NCBI RefSeq assembly: GCF_002091475.1
Contig: NZ_BCTR01000030.1
Coordinates: forward strand, 1-36,927
Direction of reading: 5' to 3'
DNA from: Sphingomonas azotifigens NBRC 15497
Lineage (GTDB): Bacteria; Pseudomonadota; Alphaproteobacteria; Sphingomonadales; Sphingomonadaceae
DNA length: 36,927 bases
In this document: piece after piece, positions 1-7,967 of the stretch
Layout: each line of letters begins with the position of its first letter
Numbering within the stretch: the stretch's first letter is position 1
Position numbers and translations under genes: made by a program
The notes under the pieces: generated by a model
Databases searched by the model: none
Seen by the model: the letters and a program-made list of their open reading frames with translations, nothing else
Told to the model about the DNA's origin: nothing

Positions 1-55
1 GGGGGGGGGGGAGGATGCCAGAACCTCTCGGGCCGGCGTGCTTCCTCCCCCTCCG
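1..55. other. Window edge: G-run and GC-rich intergenic
   Basis: The window opens with a run of 11 G, then GC-rich sequence leading into the palindromic region that also encodes the end of the acetyltransferase gene. No coding signal is seen. The G-run may be real or may be a contig-end artefact; sequence alone cannot decide. Confidence 0.4.
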
Positions 56-1060
56 TCAGGCCTTCGGCCTGCCACCTCCCCCTGGCGGGGGAGAATACGG
101 CTTTCGGCCGCCCTCCGATTGAGCCCCCTTCCCGCTTGAGCTCCCCTTCCTCTGCGAAAGAGGGAGTTGCAGGATCCGCCCGCGCCGCAGCCGCCTGGCG
201 ACCCGCTCCGCGCCCAACCCTCGCACCACGCGCTTGGCCAGCGCCACGCCGCCGTCGAACCCCGCGAGCGCGGCGATCAGCAGCCGATTGGCCAGCGTCG
301 GCCGCAACAGCAGCAGGTCGACGCAGGCGACGCCGCCGCTCGCCATCTGCCGCTTATGCTGCCCCTCGCCTTCGGTGAAGTCGAACCAGGCGAAGCGCGC
401 TTCCGCGAACAGGTCGCGCAGCGCTTCGAGCTGGAGCACGGCGCCGGGCGACACGGGGGCGAATGCCGGATCGTGCCCGACATGGGCGTAGATCAGCGTG
501 TCCCCGACCGCCGGGCAGCAGAGATAAGCCACGGGCTGCTCCTCCACCAGCAGCAGCCAGGCCCGCACCGCATCCGCCGCCGCCAGCCGCTGCAGTCCCG
601 CCGGATCCTCGGGCAAGCCAGCGCCTAGCAACCGCTCCTGATACGTCCGCGCCGACAGCGCCCGGGCAAGCGGATAGAAGGCCTCCATCTCCGCCGGGGT
701 CCGGTATCGCCGCACCTCGCCGCCGATCCGCTTCGCCTTGCGCCGCAGCCCTTGCCGCGTGTTGGCCGAGAGCCCGGCGAACCACGCCTCGAACCCGATC
801 GACAGATCGACATGGAAGCGCGTGTAGCGTTGCCGCACCAGCCCCAGCATGCCGCCCCCGAGCAAGGGACCGCACGCGGCTTCCGGCAGCGAGGTCACGA
901 GATAGCCCTGCGCCTCGGCGGGCAGCGGCGGTAGCGCCGGGCACGCTCCCGCCCGCGCCTCGGCCAGGGTCAGCGGCACCCGCACCAGCCGCCGCTCCAC
1001 CGACACGATCGTCCGCGCGCCGACCATGAAGCGCAGCGGCACCGGCCGCGCCAGGCTCAC
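56..1060 (-). CDS. GNAT / BioF2-like (FemAB-type) acetyltransferase
   Basis: A protein of about 334 aa whose middle and C-terminal half look like the BioF2-like/FemAB branch of the GNAT fold (Acetyltransf_6). Visible landmarks are the segment WFAGLSANTRQGLRRKAKR, followed by a tyrosine-rich, YAHVGHDPAF-containing core and the closing FDFTEGEGQHKRQ, typical of this family. The likely role is transfer of an acyl or aminoacyl group to an envelope sugar or peptide; the substrate is unknown. The GTG start at 1060 overlaps the TGA of the deacetylase gene (GTGA), so the two are probably translationally coupled. An internal ATG at 1027 is the alternative start. The last 30 or so residues are rich in G, S, P and K and are encoded by GC-rich palindromic intergenic-type sequence, so the natural C-terminus seems to have run on into a repeat. 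The family call is good; the function is inferred from the neighbour. Confidence 0.75.
   Translation of the reverse strand: MSLARPVPLRFMVGARTIVSVERRLVRVPLTLAEARAGACPALPPLPAEAQGYLVTSLPEAACGPLLGGGMLGLVRQRYTRFHVDLSIGFEAWFAGLSANTRQGLRRKAKRIGGEVRRYRTPAEMEAFYPLARALSARTYQERLLGAGLPEDPAGLQRLAAADAVRAWLLLVEEQPVAYLCCPAVGDTLIYAHVGHDPAFAPVSPGAVLQLEALRDLFAEARFAWFDFTEGEGQHKRQMASGGVACVDLLLLRPTLANRLLIAALAGFDGGVALAKRVVRGLGAERVARRLRRGRILQLPLSQRKGSSSGKGAQSEGGRKPYSPPPGGGGRPKA
57..94. repeat. GC-rich hairpins (REP-like variant)
   Basis: Two adjacent hairpins: CAGGCC-TTC-GGCCTG at 57-71 and CCTCCCCC-TGGC-GGGGGAG at 75-93. The second is the same unit seen at 13890-13909, so it is a dispersed element. It lies over the stop codon and tail of the acetyltransferase gene and may act as its terminator. 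Confidence 0.6.
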
Positions 1061-2010
1061 CCCGCCCGCTCCTCGACCAGGTTCGACCAGAGCTGCTCGG
1101 CCTGCCGCAGCCGGGTGCGCAATGTGCTGGGGCCGAGCGGCGCATCGTCCTGGTGCAGCGGCAGCAGCGGCCGGTCGGCGAAATGGGCGGTCGGCAGCAC
1201 CTCGCGCCGCGCCGCGAGCATGCGGCACAGCGCCTCGAAGCGGCGGACATGGATGGCGTTCGCCCGCGTGCCGGCGCGGTTCGCCAGTTCGAAGCCGTGG
1301 CTGATGATCGTCACCGCCGCATGGCGATGGCGCACCGCGTGGCGCAGCGCCGCCTGCATCTCGCGCACCGACAGCGCGCAGATCTGGAAGTGCCGCAGCT
1401 GAGGGCCGGCATCGATCAGCGTCACCGGCACCTCGATCAGTCCCTGGTGCAGCACCGGCGCGATCTGGCGCGGCGACAGGCCGATCGCGCTCGGCCAAGG
1501 ATGATCGGAGCCGTTGTGGCTCGAATCATAGACGAAGCCCTCTGCCGCCAGCGCCGCCAGCGTCGTGTCGTTCGCGGCATAGCTGCCGCCGCGAAACGCG
1601 ATCGGCGGGGCCGCGCCCGCCTCGATCAGCAGCGCGCGTGCCCGCCGGATCAGCGCGTGCTGCTCCTCGGCGTCGTAATCGACCAGATCGAACCGCGCCG
1701 GCATGCGCGCGCGATCGGTGGCGCTGGCGCCGGTCCAGTTCGGGTGGAGGTGCAGCTGCACTTCCTGCCCCGCGGCGCGGATCGCGCGCACCACCTCGGC
1801 GATCGGCGCGATGCCGTGGACCAGCGCCGGCATTGGATCGACGAAGAAACAGGCCTTCAGCCCGAACGCCGCCAGCCGCTCCAGTTGCCAGCCCACTCCC
1901 ACCCCGGCGGGCTCGAACGAGCGCGCCACGATCTCCGACAGATCGAGACCGGCGACGTGGTGGCGCCACATCAGCTCGGTATCGATGGTCAGGAATACAG
2001 TGGTGGGCAT
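1057..2010 (-). CDS. Polysaccharide deacetylase family protein (NodB-like)
   Basis: 317 aa. The N-terminus carries the NodB homology motif 1 (FLTIDTE, catalytic/metal Asp10), then a His-containing metal motif in EVQLHLHPNW near residue 87 and the FRGGSYAAN motif near residue 147, the layout of carbohydrate esterase family 4-like proteins. The C-terminal SHGFELANR segment is also typical. No signal peptide is evident, so it is probably cytoplasmic and acts on a lipid-linked or nucleotide-linked sugar, as deacetylases in exopolysaccharide loci do. It is the first gene of a two-gene unit with the downstream acetyltransferase (GTGA overlap). A deacetylase coupled to an acyltransferase suggests sugar amine modification: deacetylate, then re-acylate. 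That pathway role is inference. Confidence 0.82.
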   Translation of the reverse strand: MPTTVFLTIDTELMWRHHVAGLDLSEIVARSFEPAGVGVGWQLERLAAFGLKACFFVDPMPALVHGIAPIAEVVRAIRAAGQEVQLHLHPNWTGASATDRARMPARFDLVDYDAEEQHALIRRARALLIEAGAAPPIAFRGGSYAANDTTLAALAAEGFVYDSSHNGSDHPWPSAIGLSPRQIAPVLHQGLIEVPVTLIDAGPQLRHFQICALSVREMQAALRHAVRHRHAAVTIISHGFELANRAGTRANAIHVRRFEALCRMLAARREVLPTAHFADRPLLPLHQDDAPLGPSTLRTRLRQAEQLWSNLVEERAG

Positions 2011-2092
2011 GCCGGGGCGTCTCGCTGTCGCCCCGGAAACAGGGGACCGTCGCGCACCGGCCTAGCCCAGCCGGGGTGAAGAAATGGCAAAG

Positions 2093-4888
2093 CTAGGGCT
2101 TGATGCCGTAGCGGGCGTAATTGGCATCCACCTGCGGATCGAGCAGCCGGGCATCGGCGAGATCGGCGCCTGCCTCGCGCTTCTTGCCCTGCCGCGCTTC
2201 CACCACCCCGCGCAGGAACAAGGTGCCCGACGCGGTGGGCCGCTGCTCGAGCGCGGCGTTGAGGTCCGCCATCGCCTCGTCGAGGCGGTTCTGGCGGAAA
2301 TAGACCAGGGCACGGCTGTCGAGCGCGGTCGCGGCGATCTGGTCGCTCAGCTCGATCGCGCGGGTGCAATCCTTCAGCGCCGCCTCCAGCTGCAGGTTCA
2401 GCGTGCCCTGCAGCCAGCAGCGATTGTTGAGCAGCCGGCCATTGCCGGGCTTGTCCGCGATGGCGCGGTCGATCGTGGCCAGGGCGCCGTCCTTGTCGCC
2501 GGCGCGCGCCAGCGCAGTCGCCTTGGCAGAAAGCATGTCGGGCAGATTCTCGCCGCCCTCGGCGATCCGCGGGTCGAGCAGCGCGAGCGCCTCGTCCTTG
2601 CGACCGTCTTCGGCGAGCAGCATCGTCAGCCGGGCGAGCACGGGCGTGTTGCCCGGCGCGGCGGCCTGCGCGGCCTGCAGGTCCTGGATCGCGCCGGCGC
2701 GGTCGCCCAGCGCCTCCCGCACCGCGGCGCGGCGGAACAGCGTGTCCGGCTTGGCATCGAGCGCGATCGCCTTGTCGAAATCGGCAAGCGCCTTTTGCCG
2801 CTCGAAGATCAGCGTCAGGAAATAGCCGCGCGCGACATAGCGGGCGGCCTCTTCGGGCCGCTCGGCGATGAAGCTCGCATAGCGCGCCAGCACCTCGTCA
2901 TAACGATGCGCGCGCTTGGTCGCGTCCACGCCGTGCCAGGGCGCGGGATAGCGCGGCGCGGTGCGCACGCTGATCCGGCGGTTACGGAACTCGGCGAGCG
3001 CCATCCGCGCCGCCGGCAGATCGGCCGCCGCGATCTCGCCGCCGGTCTGCGCCTGTTCGGTATCGAGCGTCAGCAGGTCGCCGGCGAGGCTCGCCTTGCC
3101 GCTCAGCCGGCGCCCGCCCGGCAGCGGCTGGTCGAACGCCGTCGCGCCGTCCAGCGCCATGTCCTTGCCGCCCTCGGGCAGCCGCAGCCGGATCGTGGTG
3201 CGGGTGCGCGACGGCTCGCCGGTATCGACCGGCACGTCCTTCCAGATCGCCCGCGAACGATCGGGCAGGTCCGGCAGATGGCCGATCGGCAGCTGGGTGC
3301 GATAGCGCAGATCGCCATAGCCCCAGCGCTGCGTCGCAATGCCGCGCAGCGTGATCGTCGCGGTGCCGACGCTGTCGTCGAAGCGTACGTTCGCGTCGGT
3401 CAGCATCGTCTCGGCCATGCCGCCGGGCAAAAAGCGTTGCAGCAGGATGCGTTGGTCCTGCTTGGGCAGCATGCCGAGCAGCGAGCGCATCGCCACCGCG
3501 GTGCCGCCGCGCAGCGTCACCTCGGCATCGAACGGCGCCGGAATGTTGATGCCGCCGCGCAGATCCTGGTCGAGCGTGGCGATGGTGTTGAACCGCGCCG
3601 GCGCCCGGTCCGGCACCGCGAGCAGGCTCGCCCCCTCGGCGCGCAGCGGCAGCACCCAGTGGAACGGCAGCACGTCGCCCAGATCCTCCAGCCGGGTGCC
3701 GGTAGCGGTACCGTCCAGCCACAGCGTCTCGTCGCCCAGCTTGGCGAGCACGAAGATATGGTTGAACGCCGCCGCCGAGGGCAGCCGCGCCGAGACCAGA
3801 TCCCCTGCCCCGAGATTGGCCAGCGCCGGCTCGGCGCTGATCCCCAATGCGTGGAGCAGCGCCAGCAGCAGCAGCGTCTTGGCCTTGCAGTCGCCATAGC
3901 CGAGCGCGAGCGTCTGCGCCGGCGCCTGCGGCACCAGATTGCCGTTCTCCATGCCGCGATAGAGATAGCGCACCTTGCCCTGCACCAGCGCCAGCGCGGC
4001 GGCGACGCGGCGGCGCGGATCCTTCTCCGCCGCCGCGATCTTGGCCACCTCGGCGGCGAGCGGGCTGCCGGCCGGGATCAGCCCCTCGGTGCGGTAGAGC
4101 GGCGCGAACACGCGCGACACGCTCGCCCAGTCGGCGAAGGTGGAGGCCTCGACAAAGGGCGGCCGCGCGAACCGGCCCGGCGCGCCGGGCGCGGCATCGG
4201 GCTGGCGCGGCAAGGGCTGCGCGAACACCAGCTCGTGCCAGCCGCCGCTGTCCGCCTCCTTGGGCACCGCACCGACCGGATAGGCCTTCCAGCCCACCTT
4301 GGCGCTGCTCGGCCACAGGAAGCGGGTGCGTGCGAAGCCGATCTTGATCGGCTCGGAGAGGATCGGGCCGCCGGCGCTGCTGTTGCCCGCCAGCGCCGGA
4401 TCCTTGTTGGTGAGCGAATAGCGCAGGTCGAGCACGTCGCCCGGCCGCAGCCCCTCCACCGCCAGCGTCGCGGTGAGCTGGCCGTCGAGCATCATCTTTT
4501 CCAGCCCGGCCTCGCGCTGGATCACGGTGAAGGCATGCCCCTTCAGCGCATCGATCCGCTGGCCGTCGCGCAGGATGTCGACGCCGTGGACGATCAGGTC
4601 GCCATGCGCCGGCTGCCAGTCGATCTTGATCGTGCCGGCCTGCGATACCGACTGGATCGTCGCCAGCCGCGTCGCGCGTTCGACATAGGTCCAGCTGCCG
4701 CCGTCCCCCAGCCGCGCCTGCACGTCGCTGACCAGCATCAGCGGCGAGTCGTCGGTCAGCGCACGGGTATCGGGCACCGGTGCCAGCTTCACCCAATCGG
4801 GCACCGGCTGGACCAGCGGCTTGTCCCCGGCATGCGCCACGGCGGCAACGGTGGAGAGCAACAATCCCATGAACGCCACACGCGACAT
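2093..4888 (-). CDS. Secreted DUF3857 / transglutaminase-like / TPR protein (paralogue 1)
   Basis: 931 aa. A Sec signal peptide runs from residue 1 to about 20 (AVAHA|GDKP). An N-terminal DUF3857 beta-rich domain is followed by a transglutaminase-like core with the expected Cys-His-Asp triad at C334 (YGDCKAK), H377 (AFNHIFV) and D392 (WLDGT). The C-terminal third is a TPR array, and the protein ends in ARYGIKP. It is predicted to be periplasmic or outer-surface; proteins of this build are widespread in Bacteroidetes and sphingomonads but their substrate is not established. The ATG at 4888 is chosen because GAGGA lies 6 nt upstream; a TTG at 4894 would have no spacing. It lies 175 nt downstream of its paralogue and is read in the same direction, with a hairpin in between. 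Whether it acts as a protease, a transglutaminase or a scaffold cannot be told from sequence. Confidence 0.85.
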   Translation of the reverse strand: MSRVAFMGLLLSTVAAVAHAGDKPLVQPVPDWVKLAPVPDTRALTDDSPLMLVSDVQARLGDGGSWTYVERATRLATIQSVSQAGTIKIDWQPAHGDLIVHGVDILRDGQRIDALKGHAFTVIQREAGLEKMMLDGQLTATLAVEGLRPGDVLDLRYSLTNKDPALAGNSSAGGPILSEPIKIGFARTRFLWPSSAKVGWKAYPVGAVPKEADSGGWHELVFAQPLPRQPDAAPGAPGRFARPPFVEASTFADWASVSRVFAPLYRTEGLIPAGSPLAAEVAKIAAAEKDPRRRVAAALALVQGKVRYLYRGMENGNLVPQAPAQTLALGYGDCKAKTLLLLALLHALGISAEPALANLGAGDLVSARLPSAAAFNHIFVLAKLGDETLWLDGTATGTRLEDLGDVLPFHWVLPLRAEGASLLAVPDRAPARFNTIATLDQDLRGGINIPAPFDAEVTLRGGTAVAMRSLLGMLPKQDQRILLQRFLPGGMAETMLTDANVRFDDSVGTATITLRGIATQRWGYGDLRYRTQLPIGHLPDLPDRSRAIWKDVPVDTGEPSRTRTTIRLRLPEGGKDMALDGATAFDQPLPGGRRLSGKASLAGDLLTLDTEQAQTGGEIAAADLPAARMALAEFRNRRISVRTAPRYPAPWHGVDATKRAHRYDEVLARYASFIAERPEEAARYVARGYFLTLIFERQKALADFDKAIALDAKPDTLFRRAAVREALGDRAGAIQDLQAAQAAAPGNTPVLARLTMLLAEDGRKDEALALLDPRIAEGGENLPDMLSAKATALARAGDKDGALATIDRAIADKPGNGRLLNNRCWLQGTLNLQLEAALKDCTRAIELSDQIAATALDSRALVYFRQNRLDEAMADLNAALEQRPTASGTLFLRGVVEARQGKKREAGADLADARLLDPQVDANYARYGIKP

Positions 4889-4940
4889 CGGCAATCCTCG
4901 CCTAAAGTTCCGGAGCCCCGCGACTCCGCCCGCCCACAGA

Positions 4941-4975
4941 TGGCACGGGCCGGTGTTTGAACAAAGCCCGTGCCA
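4941..4975. repeat. 10-bp stem hairpin between the two paralogues
   Basis: TGGCACGGGC (4941-4950) pairs perfectly with GCCCGTGCCA (4966-4975) around a 15-nt loop. It sits about 90 nt after the stop of the upstream paralogue and about 50 nt before the start of the downstream one. It has no U-tract on the minus strand, so it is not a classic terminator. An operator or a processing/attenuation stem is possible. Confidence 0.6.
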
Positions 4976-5063
4976 GCATCTTCATTTCGTTTTCATTTTT
5001 TGTCACGCTGCGCATCGCACCGGGACGAGACTTTCGCCGCCCCGGCCGGCACGGCGCCTATTC

Positions 5064-7883
5064 TCACGGCTTGATGCCGTAGCGGCCGAAACGCTCGTCG
5101 ATCCGCGGCTCGATCATCCGGGCCGCCGCGAGATAGGCATCGGCGTCCTTGGCCTTGGTCCGCCGGCCGATCACGCCGCGCATGTACAGGCTCGCCGCCT
5201 GTTCGGGGCTGTCGAGCAGCGCCGCGTCGAGATCGGTCAGCGCCGCATCCAGCCGCCCCATCCGGAAATAGACCATGGCCCGGCTGTCGAGCACCGCGGC
5301 CGAGCTGCGGCTGAGCTCTACGCCGCTGGTGCAATCCTTCAGGGCCTGGTCGATCGCCAGATTGTGCGTGGCGCGGATCCAGCAGCGGCTGTTGAGCAGC
5401 GCGGCATTGCCCGGCGCGGCGGCGATCGCCTCGTCCAGCACTGCCACGGCGGCGCTCACCTGCCCGCCTTCGGCGAGCAGGTCGGCCAGCGTGGTCTGCC
5501 AGCCGAGCTTCTTCTCGCCGCCCTGGTCGATGCGTGCCTGGATCAGGCCGCGTGCCTCGTCCATCTTGCCCTGGTCGCGCGTCAGCGTCGCGAGGAAGCC
5601 GGTGGCATCGTCCGATTCGGGCTCCAGCTCCAGCGCCGCCTGCACATCGGCCAGCGCCTTGTCGTCCTGCCGCAGCGCGTAATAGGCGCGGGCGCGGCGC
5701 ATCAGCGTATCGGCGGTCGGCGCCAGCTCGATCGCCTTGCTGAGATCAGCGATCGCCCCCTGCCGATCGTACAGGGTCTCGTAGAACCAGGCGCGGTTGG
5801 TATAGCCGTCGGCGTCGTCGGGCTTGACGGCGATGGCCTTGGCATAGGCGTCGAAGATCGGCTTGAGCCGCGGGTTCGATCGCGCCGCGGCAAGCGCGAC
5901 CCAGCGCGCCGGACGGTCCGCCGGGGCGACCAGCCGCAGCGGATTGGCCTTCACCCGCGCCACCTCCGCGCGTGCCGCCGGGATCTGTGCGGCCGGCACC
6001 TCCTGCAGCCCCGTGGTCGTCCGATCCTGCAACGACAGCCAGCCGTCCCCCAGCGTCACCTTGCGGGAAAGCTGCATGCCCGCCAGCGTCGCCGGCAGCG
6101 TCTGCTGCCCCTCCAGCGTATAGCCGTTGCCGCCATCGGCCAGCTGCCAGCGGCGCTCCACCCACACGTCGCTCACCTGCCCGTTGACCGCCGGGATCGT
6201 CCGCCAGGCAGGCCGCGCGCGGTTGGGCGCGAAGGTCAGCCCCTGGGCGGTGGTGTCCAGCGTCTGGCGCAGGCGGCCGCGATCATAGTTCCAGTCCTGA
6301 TAGGCGACGCCCGCCGCGGTCAGCGTCACCGTCCCGCCGGCCGCGTCGTCCTCCATCTTCTGGTCGTAGGTGCTGTGCGTGCCGAGCACCGCCGAGATCT
6401 GCGGATCGAGGAACTCGGCGAGCTTGTCCTTGTCGATCTGCGAGCGGGCGCCGCGCAGCGCCTCGGCCATCGCGCCGCTATAGACGATACGGATGGTGTA
6501 GAGCTGCGGGAACTCGACGCCGGCGGTGGCATCGAGCGTCACCGACACCTGCTGCGCCGGCCGCGCCGGCGGGCGCATCGGCATCGCCTCCAGCCCGGCG
6601 CCCCCCGCGCGGATCGGCAACGCGGTGCGGAACGGCGGCACGTCGTCCAGATCCTCGACGCGCGAGCCGCCCTGGGTGCCGTCCAGCCACAACGTCTTGC
6701 CGGCCACCGTCGCGCGGACGATGACATGGTCGAACGCGCCCGGCGACGGCAGCCGCGATTCGACGAGGTCGCCCAAGCCGCTGCTCACCAGCGCCGGCTC
6801 CGCCTCGATGCCCAGCGCGCGGAGCAGCGACACCAGCAGCAGCGTCTTGGCCTTGCAGTCGCCATAGCGCAGGTTCCAGGTGTCTGCCGGCGCCTGGGGA
6901 CGGTAATTGCCGTTGTCCATGCCGCGGAACAGGTAGCGGACCTGATCCTGCACCAGCCGCAGCGCCATCGCTGTGCGCGTGCGGGGATCGTTGCTCGCCG
7001 CGGCGATCCGGGCGACCTCGGCAGCGAGCGGGCTGCCCGCGGGGATCGCGCCCTCGCTGCGATAGAAGGGCGCCATCGCCCGCGAGAGCGCCGCCCAGTC
7101 GGCATAGCTGCTCAGCTCCAGCATCGGCAGCGGCTTGTACCGCGCCGGCGCGTCGTCGGGCAGTTCGGCCGGCTTGGGCGTGGGCAGCGGCAGGGTGAGC
7201 TCACGGTAGCCGCCGGCGATCAGCTTGGGCTCGGGCCCCTTCCGATCGGCCGATCCGAACACGCCGCCCGAATAGTCGCGCCACGCCAGCGGCACGCCGT
7301 CCTTCCACAGCAGCCGCACGCGCCCGAAGCCGAGCTTGGTCGGCGCCGGCACCATCGGCACCACGCTCATCACGTCCTTGCCGAGCACCGGATCCTTGCG
7401 GGTGATGGAGAAGGCAATGTCGACCACATCGCCGACGCGCAGCCCCTCCAGCGCCATCGTCGCGGTGAGCATGCCGTCGAGCGCGAACTGCTCCAGTTTC
7501 TGCTCGCGCTGGATCACGTTGAAGCGCGCGCCCTTGGCGAGCAGGTCGACCCGCTCGCCGGCCCGCAGGATCTGCACCTTGTGGACGACCAGATCGCCCT
7601 TGGCGGGATCCCATTGCAGCGGCAGCGTGCCGCTCTGGGTGAGCATCTGCGGCGAGGCGATGCGGATCGCGCTCTCGAAATAGACCGAGACCTGGCCGTC
7701 CTCCAGCCGCTGCTGCTGGTCGAAGATCTGCAGCACCGGCGCGGCATCGTCGAGCTTGGTCACATCGACGGCCGGCGCCGCCAGGACCCAGCCGGGTGCC
7801 GGCTGATACAGCGGCTTGTCCCCGGCATGCGCAACCCCGGCCGTGGACAACAACACGGCCACCAACACTCGACGCCCCCGCAT
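5064..7883 (-). CDS. Secreted DUF3857 / transglutaminase-like / TPR protein (paralogue 2)
   Basis: 939 aa, homologous over its whole length to the next gene downstream. The signal peptide is cleaved at the same residue (GVAHA|GDKP, after residue 20). DUF3857 is followed by the transglutaminase-like core with C343 (YGDCKAK), H386 (AFDHVIV) and D401 (WLDGT), then a TPR region, ending in GRYGIKP. All three catalytic positions are kept in both copies, so neither looks decayed. The ATG at 7883 is chosen because it directly begins the signal peptide and has a strong GGAAGGGGAG site upstream; an ATG 54 nt earlier would bury the signal. The pair is probably an old tandem duplication, judging from the scattered divergence. 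Biological role unknown. Confidence 0.85.
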   Translation of the reverse strand: MRGRRVLVAVLLSTAGVAHAGDKPLYQPAPGWVLAAPAVDVTKLDDAAPVLQIFDQQQRLEDGQVSVYFESAIRIASPQMLTQSGTLPLQWDPAKGDLVVHKVQILRAGERVDLLAKGARFNVIQREQKLEQFALDGMLTATMALEGLRVGDVVDIAFSITRKDPVLGKDVMSVVPMVPAPTKLGFGRVRLLWKDGVPLAWRDYSGGVFGSADRKGPEPKLIAGGYRELTLPLPTPKPAELPDDAPARYKPLPMLELSSYADWAALSRAMAPFYRSEGAIPAGSPLAAEVARIAAASNDPRTRTAMALRLVQDQVRYLFRGMDNGNYRPQAPADTWNLRYGDCKAKTLLLVSLLRALGIEAEPALVSSGLGDLVESRLPSPGAFDHVIVRATVAGKTLWLDGTQGGSRVEDLDDVPPFRTALPIRAGGAGLEAMPMRPPARPAQQVSVTLDATAGVEFPQLYTIRIVYSGAMAEALRGARSQIDKDKLAEFLDPQISAVLGTHSTYDQKMEDDAAGGTVTLTAAGVAYQDWNYDRGRLRQTLDTTAQGLTFAPNRARPAWRTIPAVNGQVSDVWVERRWQLADGGNGYTLEGQQTLPATLAGMQLSRKVTLGDGWLSLQDRTTTGLQEVPAAQIPAARAEVARVKANPLRLVAPADRPARWVALAAARSNPRLKPIFDAYAKAIAVKPDDADGYTNRAWFYETLYDRQGAIADLSKAIELAPTADTLMRRARAYYALRQDDKALADVQAALELEPESDDATGFLATLTRDQGKMDEARGLIQARIDQGGEKKLGWQTTLADLLAEGGQVSAAVAVLDEAIAAAPGNAALLNSRCWIRATHNLAIDQALKDCTSGVELSRSSAAVLDSRAMVYFRMGRLDAALTDLDAALLDSPEQAASLYMRGVIGRRTKAKDADAYLAAARMIEPRIDERFGRYGIKP

Positions 7884-7967
7884 GCAACTCCCCTTCCGAT
7901 CGCGCCGGGAGAGTAGCGCATGGGGCGGCGCGCTCAAGTGCCCTTCGCGCGCGACGAAGCGTTTATG

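Noticed and set aside
1..11. Run of 11 G as a biologically meaningful tract
   Set aside because: It is at the very edge of the window, so an assembly or contig-end artefact cannot be excluded.
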